DNA of 64,000 bases from Opisthorchis felineus (GCA_004794785.1 SJOL01004053.1:49310-113309); one strand, 5' to 3'; shown: positions 11,127-23,653, counted from the first letter of the stretch. Numbers and translations are program-made. Notes: generated by a model from the sequence alone, not told the origin.

Positions 11127-12809
11127 GTAAGTGAGCTCTATAGATATTGAAGTATTGTTTAACTCATGGACATTGCTTGGTAGTTTTTTGGTCATCAAAC
11201 TGACGTTGATGGAAGCAGATCGGCATATTGCAAATTTGCTGTCTAGACAACACCATTTTTTAGGTATTGTTGGCTCTTTGGGGATCTATCCTGTAGCTGG
11301 TGAATCTACTGGCAACTGAAAATGGAAAGGATGTTGAAGAATCACATTTTGAAGCAAGAGCAAGCATGGAGTATCATCAGCTGAAATTTGCTTCAGAAAT
11401 TTGGCATCAAGATGTTAGGTGTCGTAATTAATTAGTGGTTTTGATTAACTCTGTCATATGGTTAGACGGAATTCAGTCCGCAGGCTAAAAATTCGCAGTT
11501 ACTTTATTCATTAGAGACGCATCCCTTAGGATTTTATATGGTTTATCTGCGTTTGAGATTCAGAAGGCCTAGAAGTGGCGATATGATAGACGTACCTGAT
11601 ATTTCCCATAAAAGAACTGGACTTGGTTTTGCATTCAAGTGTCGGTAATTTATTGCCTCCTCGTTTGTAGCCTGAAACATAACAGTGGAAGATGTGCGAG
11701 TGCTTAGGCTCTCCCTGCCTGATAAGCTATGGATATCTGTCCATGGATCCGTAAAATACTTTCTGAATATACGCATGCCGGACGGAAAACGATGTGTTGT
11801 ACTCGCGTGCTTATTCGTACGAAATTCTGCTCTGGGGCATACTGTGTGAGATCCGGTGGTGTTATTTTGAGGAGGCAGCTCCAAATGATGAGAGAATTTG
11901 GACAGTTTCCTAGTCACTCTGATGACTCTATCTAAGAAAATATAAATACAACTGCAAAACATCTAACGAATGCCAATTTCCTTTGCAAGTAGGAAGTAAC
12001 GCATACTGGTCAGTCGTGAAGCCGTAGCCGATTCTTTTGAAATATTTAAACAAAGCTGTCCAAGATGTCATGGTTCTCCTTTTTTGTCCACAAATCATGA
12101 TAACCAAACTGTGTGACTGTTCAAGCTAATAAGTCTCAGGGCACACAGGTTTCGTATTTCTCCCAGTTCCTTCTAAATAAGCAAAGAACAGTAATGCTCA
12201 TTGCAACTAGGGAGAAAAAAGGAAAAAATAAGTTCCCTGCGATCATCTGTAAAATTGAGTTGATTTTCCCCTGAGTTTATTTCACAGTGAAGTTCATGCG
12301 AATTTTCATCTGTTGTCCTCATATTGTGCTGTTCCAAAAATTGCCGCAAAAGTTTACTGGCAAGCTTTTGTTCAAAGCTGGGATTTATTGTGTGCCTGTG
12401 CTCTATTTTGCCGTATCCTAGAGCTTACTTCCCAGCGTCTACAGCCCAACCTGCCATGGAAATCCTTACATAGTGTACTCCGTGAAAGTAAATTCAGTAA
12501 CTTTCCTTTTACCAATCAGTTCCTATTAAAAGATTTTGAAAGTGTTGGAATTCATTAACCCCATGAACCCAGGATAGTGCGCGTGATGTTATTATTTTAT
12601 TCGTTTATTTTTGACATGGGAACTTTCTGAGAACCCACTTAAATTATTACTGCAAAGGGATGGGAGCTGCTGTACGGATCTCGGTTTCTAAAGCATCTTG
12701 GTAGATATGGTCCGGTTTGTGGGTTCCGGTGGGTCTTTCGTTGTTAAAACATGACTAAACTTATTTCGGTAAACAAGCCTGTGCAAAATTTACCCGATGT
12801 ATTCCGCAG

Positions 12810-12908
12810 TTCCGCGTTGAAAAAAGCGAAAAGAAGTCACCTATGGTTCCAGTGTTCCCGCCATTGGTGAATGGGCGGATGCCATCCTACAAACTTTCTC
12901 CTATTCAG
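12810..12908 (+). CDS. Candidate internal exon 2 of the plus-strand gene
   Basis: A 99-base open segment lies between TATTCCGCAG and CAG/GTAAAG, phase 0 at both ends. It encodes 33 residues that start FRVEKSEKKSPMVPVF and end YKLSPIQ. It is basic and proline-rich with no folded-domain signature, so probably disordered. Joining it to the exon at 11061 keeps the frame. Confidence 0.6.
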
Positions 12909-13235
12909 GTAAAGTTGTTTGTAGCAAAACTGATTCGAGAGGTATAATCAACTGGTGATATCAATGTAATCCCTGTATAGCGCAGTTTACTATCTTGAAA
13001 CAAAATGTATTTTAATAAAGGGATGCCTAACTCACCTGCACTTATAACATTTTTACCCGGAATTTCCTTTTACCCTCTTTTATTCTATGCGTATACCGTT
13101 GAGGAAGCGTTAAACTGGCTTTATTTGGTTGTTTTTCCGTCCTTGTGAATATTTATGGAAGCATAGTCTATTTTATATGTACCCTGGGAAACTCCTTACC
13201 AATGCTTACTAATAAGATCCTCTTGTTTATTAAAG

Positions 13236-13295
13236 GCACCGTCCATGCCTGTTTTCGGACAAATCAGTGATTCTGACCAGCTGACGAACTCGAAC
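13236..13295 (+). CDS. Candidate internal exon 3 of the plus-strand gene
   Basis: A 60-base open segment sits between CTTGTTTATTAAAG and AAC/GTAAGTGAT, phase 0 at both ends. The peptide reads APSMPVFGQISDSDQ then LTNSN. Its PVFGQISDS part resembles PIHGDAKISDS in the next exon, which may reflect an old exon duplication. The intron to the previous exon is only about 330 bases. Confidence 0.6.
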
Positions 13296-14099
13296 GTAAG
13301 TGATCTAATTTTCGTTGATTGTCGTTAGAACAAAATTAGTTAAAAGAATAAATGATGCCATGTTTATCGAAAGCAAACTGAGGGAGTAATCTTCCACGCT
13401 GTCCAATAACAGCCTTGTTGAGGGTTAGGGTGTGCTGGTACATATGACCATGTTCATCTGGTTCGACGAACTACACCGATAGAAACCCTTGCGCATGACG
13501 GATAATGCCACACACGCGTCGCGGTGAGCCATCTTTTAAATCAAGGGGACGCGCTAAGGCCTGACGAATCTGAACCGGAGGGTGAACAGGAGGAAGCCGG
13601 TCTTAAGCCATCACCCTGCGCAACTGATGACCAATAGCTGATCATCAATGAGGGACAAATGAACAGTTGAGACGTATATTGTATGCCCATGATGACGTGA
13701 TGACCCTACTAAAGACAGCTATGCCTAGCTTTTACCAGCCAATAGTCACTTTGGTCTGCCCGAAGGTGGTCACCACTGTATGCTTAACAGACCGAAATTT
13801 CCTGAATGGTAATGCGGTTCACATGCTGTCATTCACACGAATTGATTACAAAATCAAAGTATAATAATTTAGAGGTTTTCAGCATCCTTTTGAGAAGGAT
13901 GACGAGTAACTCCGTAGAACACTATACACAAAATAAATTAAATTCGTAACAGAGGACCAAGCGGGAATGAGCCTACTGGTTGTCGTCCGTTGATCATCAC
14001 ACATTCCATCACATTACAGGGTCATCGTGATCAACAGCTGGATAAAACCAGATCTCCTTAAACTATCAACAATATTTGGGTAGCCCAGAGGGAACAATA
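13296..14099. other. Intronic sequence, nothing recognised
   Basis: Lies between the exon at 13236-13295 and a SINE-like repeat. I see no supported gene or repeat. Confidence 0.35.
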
Positions 14100-14420
14100 A
14101 TTCACAAGTGGCGTGAACTTTCCATTTGTGAAGTCATCACTTGAGGTGCTAGTCAACAAGTGACCAGTTGAGATGAATTACGTGAGCAAAAGATAAGTGT
14201 TACCATATCATCTCCAATCAGCCGCTTGTGGCCGAACGTTTAGACCCTAATTACCAGCTGGGAGGTTGCAAGAATGAATCTTCCTGGAAGTTCTTCGGAT
14301 GCGCACTGATGATTATTCCGAATGAGGATGAAACAGCTGTACAGTGCTTCTTGAGTTTTCGGCACAGACTGATCTAAATTAGAAACAAGGCTTTGAAGAG
14401 GACTTCCAAACCTCTCTATA
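14100..14420 (+). mobile_element. tRNA-headed SINE with decayed hammerhead (family A), old copy
   Basis: Aligns by eye with the copies at 43683-44190 and 56270-56610. A tRNA-like A-box region (TGTGGCCGAACG) is at about 14226. It is followed about 80 bases later by a hammerhead-like block with CTGATGA near 14306 and GGATGAAACAGCTGTACAGTGC near 14325-14350. Three bases are missing before the core compared with the other copies, so stem I cannot form and the ribozyme is probably inactive. It lies in an intron of the plus-strand gene. Confidence 0.55.
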
Positions 14421-15756
14421 CTTTCACCGAAATCAAATTAGTTCCGCAGCTAATCAATATACATTAAATTATTTTGGAACTGGTCATGAGTAACATCCAC
14501 CGAGCACTCTTGAATGATTTGAAGTCAGAGGGGCCATTTTTGCGCTGCATCCTAATTTTCACAGCGTACAGTATCCATGTTGGCACTAACTTCTATGCTA
14601 CTATAATCATTGAGTTTGAAAAATCTCCTTGCAACAGATCCCCTCAAGTACGACCATATGACCGCGCGTGTTACTTAAAATGGATGCTTCTCAAATATAA
14701 CCACAGCTTGGGGACGGTCGAACTTCCTTTTTTCCAGTGTCAAAACGTTATACCCTGAAAGTCCTTGTACGCAGTCACAAATAAGCAGTACGTATTTGTA
14801 CGCCATCGGCAAATATATAAACTGGTTTTCAGATAGTCCCTTCGGAAGAAGAATGTAAGCAGTTGAATATCCCTGGGTACCCAGCGCCGGCACCATACTC
14901 CTCCATCGAAGGATATCCAACAATAACAGACGAGCACGCCTCTCCTGTCTTTGTCAACAGTTGTCAAGCTGTTAATAAAGTCCGCAATCTTTGATTATTT
15001 ACGGGAGCTGGGATTTGTTAGTCACGCAAGCTTCTAAAGTAAAACATGTCCACTACGGTGAGCTATTTGAAACTGTTTGGTGGCATCTGGTCGGTACTAT
15101 GCGACAGGCATCACAATGGGCCAAAGTAATCAAGAAAACCGGGCGGAACAGCCTTAAATAACCTTCATGCTGAAGCATCAGTGAAATGTCATTAAATGAA
15201 AGGCAAAATGAATCGATTTTACGGTACATACCCTAGGCTATTTAAGAAATATGCTTATCACACAAGCATGGGATATATACTATCAAGGTCGACTGACCGT
15301 GCTCTGCATATGCGGTTGGTCTCTTCTCAGATTCTCGGGTGCGAACAGCCGATCCAACCACCAGCACAGCACACATCATACAGGTTTCCACTACTCTACC
15401 TTCCACAGCGTGCACATTGTCCGCTGTTAGCCTTCTTTCTAAGCAGTTTTCTACCCGAGGCTCTGTCTCCCCTATGAGACACTGTGGGTTTGTTTCTCAC
15501 TGATCTAGATGCTTGGGACCTGCTGTATTAGAGGAGTCTGTATTAGTATTGCAGTGACTACAGTTTTGGAACACTCAGAGCACTGGCTGCGTATTTGGGA
15601 CGCAGAGTAATGCTGAACTTCATGGGGAACCTTTGTGAAATTTGTGCAGAACTTCAGCCTTTACAGTAGCCTTTATTTCATCTGAGGCAACAAAGGCCTT
15701 ACATTTTGGGAACCATTTTGTTAAAGCCGAAATACATCCTTCTCTACTTAATTAAG

Positions 15757-15822
15757 GTGCAACGCGGACCCATTCATGGAGACGCAAAGATATCCGATTC
15801 CATCAGCAAAGATCTGTCAAAG
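15757..15822 (+). CDS. Candidate internal exon 4 of the plus-strand gene
   Basis: A 66-base open segment lies between CTTCTCTACTTAATTAAG and AAAG/GTGAGTAG, phase 0 at both ends. It encodes VQRGPIHGDAKISDS followed by ISKDLSK. The acceptor is acceptable and the donor strong. Similarity of its middle to exon 3 and matching phase argue for membership of the same gene. Confidence 0.6.
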
Positions 15823-17395
15823 GTGAGTAGCCTTGTTTGCTTGGGTACATAATAGAGATTTATCTGACAAATATGATGCAACAAAGTTAATGCAGGGGGC
15901 TCAAATTAGGAAGGCAATTTTAATGGTTTTACCAGGTACACAGAAGAAACCAACTAGAGTGCGAATTTTACTGTCCAAAGTTGGAATGGTTGACTGTTTC
16001 GCAAACGGCACGATGTTAAACAAACGGATCAAAGTGGGACAGCCATCGAGGGTTCTGTATTATCCCTCTCTCGAGATCAGTGCTTGTGGTTTATTGGAAT
16101 AGAGAATGCGTTCATCCTCCAGGGTTTGGTCTGTCACAAATTGCCCAGAGTATCACCAGTGGCATTGCCAATTATCGCAAAAGCTCAAATGAACGCAGTA
16201 GTGCATTTACTGTATAAATAAATGACCTCATTAAACAACTGTCAGATGCTGTGCGCGGCCCCGTCTGACTAAGACGACATAATCAATTTTTCCACGGGCT
16301 TTGTCCATCAGCCAAACGGTTGGAAGAATAAAACGCATGCCCTGTTTCGTATCAGTTCCATATCAGCTTTCTTCTTGAATATTTCTTAATAGCATGCAGT
16401 CTTTTGTCCGCGAGATAAACTTTTATTGATAGGACTGTAATCCTAATAAGAACCTGAATTATTTTGCGCTGTAAAAAGCGTGGTGACCAAACCAAGCAAT
16501 TATCGAGAAGTTTACCATTCTAATTAGTAAGTGGAGTTTTTCGTTAGATAGGAATGATTGCACCACAAGACTGCACCACCACAATGACTGCACTCCATGA
16601 ATATCAAACGAACCCCTTGTTAATGTAGATCCTCTAACATTCACAAATACACCTTGATTAACGTGATGAAGTAGTGTCCAGTATAGTCAGTCCGCCAATG
16701 AGCGGCAAATCATGTCTTCTACTCTACCGGGATTCTAGCACGAAGAAGGCAACCGGGACAGCAATAGATCTTTGAACTGGCAGTGTTCATAGTGCACAGC
16801 ATGGTCAAGTCCATCTCACGGGCTAAATTCGAGTTATTAATTGCTGGTTGCTTTAGCTGCAACAACTGAACCCAAGCATAAAGGTCTCCTTCTTTGTTGT
16901 CGCTCTCCCTGTGTGCATTTCATCCAAATGAGTTTGGTCTGAATCTTGTTACACTCACTTCTGGCCACCTATTGTGGGCAAAATTTCATCAAGCGTTTCA
17001 TGCCAGTATGGATAAATATATTAAGTTTATTATTAAGTTAATTCTTCACAAGTCTTCTTTAATTTGTCGTTTTCTGTTTGATTACTAGTGAAATGAAATC
17101 CCTACTCAGCATGGTCATTTACCATGAGTTAAGGCAAAAGTGACGGTGCCAGCGATTTATAAGCGTTCGATCGCCAGAACGGCCTTGAAGAACACAACTT
17201 AGCCTACCAGTTGTTTTCAGTAGAACATCTGGTTCTTCGGTGGTGAGCTGTTTTATTCGCATGATAATCCACCATCACCGGAAACATTTCCTAAATTTAA
17301 TTGACAACAAATTTGCCTCCAATAAATTAACTGCTAAAGCGAAATCAACCCCAGCAAAAACAGACTACACTGTGGAGTAAGGCGTTCATTTCAGT
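15823..17395. other. Intronic or intergenic stretch with one weak exon-like segment
   Basis: Open frames at 15833-16102 and 16894-17088 lack good splice borders and recognisable motifs. A segment at about 16739-16783, after a good pyrimidine tract and TTCTAG, reads HEEGNRDSNRSLNW in phase 0, but its donor is weak. I do not call a gene here. Confidence 0.3.
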
Positions 17396-17653
17396 TCAGT
17401 TCATTTCAGTACAGACCAACAGCGGGGGGGGGGGTGGATTAGTGTCTTTCAAAATGTTTCGGAACAATTCAACAACAGTTGTTGTTCCAAGTTGAATCAT
17501 AAGGTGATCCACTTTTTCACAAAATCCGTCGCTGAATCGTGAGCAATTATTAGTATAAATTGGTCTTTTAGGAGTTAATGTGTAGCCTGAGCGCCGAAAT
17601 CCACCTGAAAAAGATGGCGAACGTTTGCTCAAAGAATCACATTTCGTGAATTT
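17396..17653 (-). CDS. Candidate terminal exon of an unrecognised minus-strand gene
   Basis: After a minus-strand acceptor (CGAACTCCACCGCAG) an open frame of 85 residues runs to a stop at 17396-17398. It begins KFTKCDSLSKRSP and contains FRRSGYTLTPKRPIY and FCEKVDHLMIQLGTTTVV. Near the end an 11-base G run on the plus strand encodes five prolines. The chain is basic and serine-rich, with no family that I recognise. It joins in phase 0 to the exon at 17754-17907 across a 100-base intron. The G run is prone to length errors, so the true C-terminus could differ. Confidence 0.45.
   Translation of the reverse strand, partial: KFTKCDSLSKRSPSFSGGFRRSGYTLTPKRPIYTNNCSRFSDGFCEKVDHLMIQLGTTTVVELFRNILKDTNPPPPPLLVCTEMN
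17424..17434 (+). repeat. Homopolymer of 11 G
   Basis: A run of 11 G inside the candidate minus-strand exon, where it encodes prolines. Length variation here would shift the frame of the last residues. Confidence 0.9.
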
Positions 17654-17753
17654 CTGCGGTGGAGTTCGAAAGGTTGTTTCAGATTAACGGTGTCAGGTTA
17701 TGTTTGTGCAACATTTTGACACTTGACGATTTAAGCCTCCGTCAGAACGATAC

Positions 17754-17907
17754 TTCTGATAATTCATTTTGAATGCTAGGCATACCAGTTAAACAATCAA
17801 TTTGTTCTTCGTTTTTCCGTCTGGAGCTGTCTGGATGAAGTGCACTTGAAAAGCATGATCCAGAAGAAATAATTCCCTCTGACTTTTCCGCTTCTACAAG
17901 GTTAATT
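17754..17907 (-). CDS. Candidate penultimate exon of the minus-strand gene
   Basis: Minus-strand acceptor TTGTTAATCTACAG and donor GAA/GTATCG bound a 154-base open segment that starts with one leftover base and ends in phase 0. The peptide includes NLVEAEKSEGIISSG, SSALHPDSSRRKNEEQ and SIQNELSE. An alternative donor (ACTG/GTATGC, giving a low end at 17786) is a better consensus but would not keep frame with the next exon. The sequence is acidic, serine-rich and unrecognised. Confidence 0.45.
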
Positions 17908-19240
17908 CTGTAGATTAACAAATATCTAAGAATTCTAGTGAGTAGCATAATTTCAACTTTTGAGCTCGTGTACTCGACATGAAGTGCTTCATTTAGGAAG
18001 TGTTTATGTGTTTACATCGATCGTCATTCCATCTTGGTAAACTCCAACAACCTGGAATTACTTGAGCGGGCAATCGATCAACCATTACGATTATTCAGCT
18101 GCTTGTAGAAGAGATTATGCGGCGCATTCGTCACGTTGTTTGTTATGCACGTCCTATGAACAACATCTGTTGGCCGTCAATCATGTTCTCGTTCTAGCAG
18201 ATACTCACTCATTTATTGTGTGCGAGAAATGTAGATGTTCCAAATAACGACATGTTACGGGTAGAAATCCAGTGCATGCCTTTTTGACAGATACCTTCAG
18301 GACAAGTCCCACAACCGGTATGAGCTTCGGCTGCTGTTTTCATTGTTTGGACTACTATTACCACCGGTGTCTGGGTTGGTGTTCTTGTTTTGGCGAAATC
18401 GATTTTGTTTTGGGGTGTTCTCTATCGGGTTAGTATCTCAGAACAGATTCAACCTTAATCATTGCTATCCGGTAACAGTAGAACTGAATCACTTGTAGAG
18501 TTGTGCAATGAAAAATAGTAGACAATCTAGTGTCGTCGAGGTTGGAAAACCATTTAGCAATCATGGTGGAAATTCACACTCTTCAAGATAGCTCAGCATT
18601 CTTGGCAAACACAAAGATATTGGGCGTGGGCTACGCCCTCCTGTTTTCCGCAGGCGTTTGTACAGGTTATAGTTATTACTGTTCTCACCACATCTCTGAT
18701 TGCAGCATAATTTCTGGATTTTTAGTTCTTATCACTTGTGCAAGCACAAGTGATTTACGTTGTGCTTTACTGTGGGGAGTAATAAGGTTGTGGGAACAGA
18801 ATGGAACCTACCTCTCAGCCGAGGTTTCCACCTCTCGAAAGACAAAGTAAACAAGATTGTGGGGGCAGAGATAACAAGAACATCACCACATATTACCCTC
18901 ATCAGTTTTGACGTCACCCCAGTTCATTTGACGTATTATCAGTCTAGAACTATCAAAATCACCATCTTATCTACAAGGTGGACACAACGAATTGGATATG
19001 ATATCGAATTCAAGAAGTGCACACTGTCTATATTTTATTGTACAGTGAAGAAACTTCAATTACCAAGACCGGTGGATGGATGGGCAGGTACCTAGTTAAC
19101 AACCAACAAAATAAACCGAGTTACCAGTATTTCTGCACATTTGTAACGGATGTTACTGACAGCATGTGTACAGGATATCAACTATTCAGGACGCCAGTAT
19201 GAGGTCAGGCCCATATTTGAATGTAATTCTGTGACCACAG
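17908..19240. other. No gene recognised
   Basis: A 106-codon plus-strand frame at 18530-18850 and its minus-strand shadow have no splice borders or domain. A segment after a good acceptor at about 18300 is open for 65 residues and hydrophobic, but has no credible donor. Confidence 0.3.
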
Positions 19241-19244
19241 AAAG

Positions 19245-19930
19245 GTTACCTAAGAATCGAGAGTCCTTCAAACGGGATTCTCGTACGTAAAACCCATACC
19301 ATTTGTTGTGCGTGCCTTACCCTCTAACAAACGGAAACCGTCCCAAGGACCGCGATCAATTAGTCCTCGAAAACGAGGTTGCAATAAAGGCAGATGGCTT
19401 GGTGGTTCCAAAATACTTGAGATAATCAGTGCTATCTCGCACCTTGTTATCAACAGCAGTATTCGAAAGCCAAGAGAGATGTTTTATTGGCCAGGAATGA
19501 CAGGTGGAATTGAAGGGAATAGAGCAAATTGCAGCCTATGCAGAATGCATGATAAGAATCAAGCTAAAGAACCAAAAATTTCGAAAGGCGTGAATTCCTC
19601 CCTGGCGGGTAATGGTCGTAGATAGGTTTTTCTACAATCAAAAACGATATGTGCTGATGCTGGTGGACGATGATAGCCGTGATTAGTTTAAGACTGAAGA
19701 AAAAATAGACATGGATGAGGAAGGGAATCAGATGTAGCTTATCACAATCAGTCCAAGGTGCCCACACCTCCAGACGCTCGTTCAGGCAATATGGAAAGAA
19801 GCTAACAAGAACAACCCAGCTGACGTCGACTAGAAGCCATATCTTGTGGCGTCTTCGACCATGCCTAGGGGAGATCACGTGGATTTCACTCTGGGATACC
19901 AGTTGCATCGATAGTACCCAGACTTTTCGT
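19245..19930 (+). pseudogene. Ty3/gypsy-type integrase remnant
   Basis: Several plus-strand frames join to an LTR-retrotransposon integrase. At about 19345-19430 DQLVLENEVAIKADGLVVPKYLR matches the region before the zinc finger (here split by a stop). At about 19470-19580 KPREMFYWPGMTGGIEG then CSLCRMH-KNQAKEP matches the HHCC finger and the FWPGM motif. At about 19611-19690 VDRFFYNQKRYVLML and VDDDSR match the start of the catalytic core. Further on, QAIWKEANKNNPADVD and PYLVA resemble the core end. Stops and frameshifts are common, so it is dead. I see no flanking long terminal repeats. Confidence 0.65.
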
Positions 19931-19951
19931 AGTCTCTTTCATACCACTCTG

Positions 19952-21430
19952 TCAGATCAGAGGTTGACCAACTCTCTGCTTGCGCCACTCTGAATTAGGC
20001 ACAGAAAACAGCACTCTCTTTGGTGAACGATGATTCGTAATACGTAATACATGGCCTAGCCACCGCAGATTTTGATGCTGAACACATTCTTCGATTGATG
20101 TGTTCGTCGCACAACCGTACGCTGGTTTTCTAATTACTTCGTTGTGGGTTCGCCGACAACAGTCTGCACGAGCTATGGTTCTGAGGAAGTAGTATTCGTA
20201 GATCTCAAGACGTCTCATTTCGGCCGCTCGAAGAAGCCGTCTCACAGCCATGCAACAAAGCAGCTCGCACTGTAGCCTTATACGCGTATCCCTTAAGAGT
20301 TTGGGATATTCTGCTTTGCCGTTATAGTGTCTCAAATAAACATTCGTCCATTGACCTCATCTGTCACACTACAATCAGAACCAGTACATATTATGAGATA
20401 AGTGGAACACTCGGTAATTTCGAGTGCCTCCCACTGGATTGTGAGTGGTGTATTCAGTAAGCGCATGTTTAGAAGCATGACCTTAGCCTTTGTAGGTGCA
20501 AAGCGCCTGCCGAATTACGAAATGACTTTGGTCAGTTCATACAAAAGCAGCTTCTCTTCGGAGACGACAGTGAAGTTGTCCGCATATTCTTTCTCACGCT
20601 CACAAGTCTCCCAGTACAAAGAAATTTTCATATTCACCAACTTTAGGTGCATTCATTGATGAGCAAGTGTGTTGTGGAGTGTGTTGTGCACCTTGGAACT
20701 CCAAGAGCAGTAGAAATTCGGGACTTTCATACGCATGGCGTTGTTCTAGTGCCTGACAGAGTGTAAAGATTTGATTAACGCAACCCCTACCAAGCCAGAA
20801 TCCTGCTTGCTGCTCTCGTTTCAGTGTTTCACGAGCCACCATAAGGCAACGAAGGACGGATGACGCCAAGTTTTTCGCTACGACTGAAGTCAAGCTAATC
20901 CCTCTGTGACTAACGCACTCACTACAAGACCCTCTTTTGAAAATAGGCACTATTGCAGATTCTTCCCTGGTGTTTTGGGCAGTCTTCTTTTCTCATAAGC
21001 AGGAAAAGAGATCAGACAATTGCTGGCTGAGGACTTTATCCTCATCACTGAATAATGCGGTTGGTAGGTCTTCCAAAACAGGAGGTTGGTGACGTTTGAG
21101 AGAACATTTACGTCCAAAAGCCTCTGAAGCCGCAGGGGGATCCAGGTTAACCGTCCAGGGTTATACTGCAGTTCCATTACCTAACTTAGTGGCGGCAGAT
21201 GGCCACGAGAATTTTTGCTAAAAGTGCTCAACCCGGCTTTCGGGGCGACCTTCTTTATTGAAGATGGACGAGCCTATTTGATCCTTGATCGTCTCGTTCA
21301 CCGGCGTTTTCCGGTGGCAGTTGGCACGGACAAACTAAACTAAGCTTTAGGCAGTCTTGGTATTTGCCTCTTCCATTTCCTTAGCTTTCCTTGTCCACCA
21401 AAATTCACTGTCGGTCCGTCCACTGAAGCG
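19952..21430 (-). pseudogene. RTE/CR1-like non-LTR retrotransposon remnant
   Basis: Read on the minus strand from 21430 downward. WWTRKAKEMEEAN and VNETIKDQIGSSIFNKEGR lead to NLDPPAASEAFGRKCSLKRH and EDLPTALF. Reverse transcriptase motifs follow: IFKRGSCSECVSHRGISLT (motif 1-2), EQQAGFWLGRGCVNQIFTLCQ (motif 2a), then, after a deletion of most of the palm, YADN (from YADD) and TYLIICTGSDCSVTDE. The C-terminus has TNTSIEECVQHQNLRWLGHVLR and PKRVLFSVPNSEWRKQR at 19952-20120. Frame breaks and an internal deletion show it is inactive. This wording is typical of trematode non-LTR elements; RTE or CR1 clade is not decided. Confidence 0.75.
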
Positions 21431-23497
21431 AGCATCTTGTTGCCAAATGGATTAAGTCACGCTGATATCTCCATGCGCCCACGTGATAAAAGTTTGGTTC
21501 AAAAGTATTACTGCAACCATAACCTCCGCCTCTTTCCTGAACTACAGAAAGTGTCCTTTAACTAAAACCCCGCGTTTTGGAAAGGTAATGAAGAGGCACG
21601 TCTACCGTTTTTACGACAATAGACGGTACAAAACAATGAGTGCCTTGACCTTGGCTGGGCCATCCAAAACCATCTATGCCTTCTTGTCAGCCTCGAAGAC
21701 GGGAGAAATATTGTCTGTGTATTTCGGGCTGATGAGGGTACTGTATAAGCCCTGGCTTTTGTCTTATTACCTAATTAGTCAGCGCACCTACGAGATGTGG
21801 GAAAAATGTAGGTTGTGGGCTTTATATCCTTATGGTGTAGCCTTGGAAAACCTTTCATTATACCAACAGAAACAAAGTTACGCTCAGACAAGAAACCTAA
21901 TAATATTCATACTTTCTTGTGTAACCTCAGACTGAGAAACAGTACCTAACAGAATGAACTTCTCAACAAAAAACAGTTTTACCCTGTATTCAAGAAATGT
22001 CGATCCGAGGTGTCGCGTGGCCAGACGTTCTGATTTTAGTTTTCTTTTTTCACAGTGAAAAGTTACCGCACAGGAGAATTGTTGCTGCTCATTAGGGGAT
22101 ACATCACAAACACAAGAGAAGCAAGCAAGAAACTCCCGTCAAATCTCAACAATTTGGGCCGGTAGATCCGGAGTCCTGCCCACCGTACGGATTAGGCAGA
22201 ATATCGTCTGTCCATTAAGAACCTTCACTACAAGCGCTTGCGCCTAGTTATTCGGCGGCCACCAATCGCATTCCGCTCATGACTATTTTTATTCACCGAT
22301 GTGAAGCCTCACATAAGATAGCCGCTCCTTCCGGGGTACGCAACTTATCCCCGATCATGCTACTAATCACAATTTAGTTCCCCAACTTCAACGAGCTTTG
22401 ATGGCTCAAAATACCAACTGATCCGGCTGGAAAGCTACTGGAAAAGCACTTACAGTATCGAAGACTCATCATCATCATCGACAGCATGACATCAGTGTTC
22501 AACACCGATGCTTCACTGCCGTACAACCATGATTTATTTGAAAGCCTCATTGTGAAGGAAGGAATAACGGTGGACGGGGAGGGGGCTTAGTGCTAGCTTA
22601 CTACAATCATTCCGAGGTGCCTACGCCTCCAGACACTCATTCAGGCAATCTGGATAGAAACTGACAACAAGACAAGACTGGCTAGAGGACGAATGAAAAG
22701 GAGTGGAAGAAGCTATGCTTCGGTCCTTCAAGACTGTTTGCACAAGCCATCAGGCAGGACCAAATGAACACTTGGTATAGTCGAGGTCAGCAATTATTCT
22801 TTCTGCCATAAAACCCATACCAACAACCGGCAGCCACGACGGTGCATGCGATTCCCTCAAATAATACAAAAAGCATGCAGAATAGCTTTTACCGCTGGTG
22901 AATTACAAAGAGTAAAGAGTTGGAGGAGGTTATCGCTGCAGGCAAAAGCCATACCATATTTCAGTCTATTTGGTCAGCTAATAAAAGAAGACGGGGGTCA
23001 GCAAAACGGCCTGCAAAAATAAGGAAATTCAGTTCATTAGCATAACTGTCGTCTCGAGCTATGAGCTAAACATTTAGGCGAACAGTTCAGCTTGCATTCT
23101 CCAACACAGTATCTGGGAGAATCAGGATAACATGAACCGAACACCACATCGGCAACAGAAAAAATGCGTAAGGTATCATTCCTTCAACGTGACAAGACAC
23201 TCAGCAGTATTGGTGTGCTCCATGCGCCTTTCAAAGATGGTGAAACCCTGGTGTGCAGTTAGACAACCCTACTACAGAACGTCTGGAACGAAAACATACT
23301 AGCGGTAAAATACAGCGTGCCAACCGTGATCCAAGAAAGTATGGCGGTGCCTGGTAATCAACGGTGTCCCTTCAAAATTCTGTGTTATAATGGCACTGTA
23401 TGCCTACTCCTGTGGGTAGGTACGGCATATAGCAAGCATAAAACCGAGTTCACCACGTCCACTCCAGTGCGTCAAGCGAGTATCGGGAAGTGACAAG
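21431..23497. other. No host gene recognised; scattered transposon traces
   Basis: A 150-codon frame at 21483-21935 has no domain and looks accidental. A gypsy-like trace is listed separately at 22590-22685. Nothing else is supported. Confidence 0.4.
22590..22685 (+). repeat. Second copy of a gypsy integrase segment
   Basis: This segment matches 19742-19810 closely at the DNA level (TCCRAGGTGCCYACRCCTCC and TTCAGGCAATMTGGA occur in both). The frame reads LQTLIQAIWIETDNK against LQTLVQAIWKEANKN in the integrase remnant. It is probably a fragment of a related gypsy element. Confidence 0.5.
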
Positions 23498-23565
23498 CAA
23501 TTGAGAGCCCATTGGTTGTTGATCAGGTGGCTGTTGATCTGTTCGCCGAGCTCGGCAATTGGCTT

Positions 23566-23607
23566 GCAAACGTTTCGTCACCATACGAGGAGACATCATC
23601 AGTGTGC
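23566..23607 (-). ncRNA. Hammerhead-like ribozyme, unit 1 of the dimer
   Basis: Minus strand: GCA, then core CTGATGA (complement of 23596-23602), a stem II of GTC-CC paired with GG-GAC with one mismatch and a TCGTAT loop, then GAA, a palindromic stem III (ACGT), a U at the cleavage position, then TGC closing stem I by 3 base pairs. One unpaired U lies between the core and stem II. The very short stem III suggests activity only as a dimer. Activity is not shown. Confidence 0.5.
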
Positions 23608-23653
23608 AGTTGGGTGGGTCGTTGATCTGTTCGCCGAGCTCGGCAATTGGCTT

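Noticed and set aside
14300..14350. Working hammerhead ribozyme in the 14-kb SINE copy
   Set aside because: Three bases before the core are missing, so stem I cannot form.
15833..16102. 89-codon plus frame directly after exon 15757-15822
   Set aside because: It begins inside the intron after a good donor and has no acceptor or recognised domain.
21483..21935. 150-codon open frame on the plus strand
   Set aside because: No domain, no splice borders, unlikely composition; probably chance next to a non-LTR remnant.
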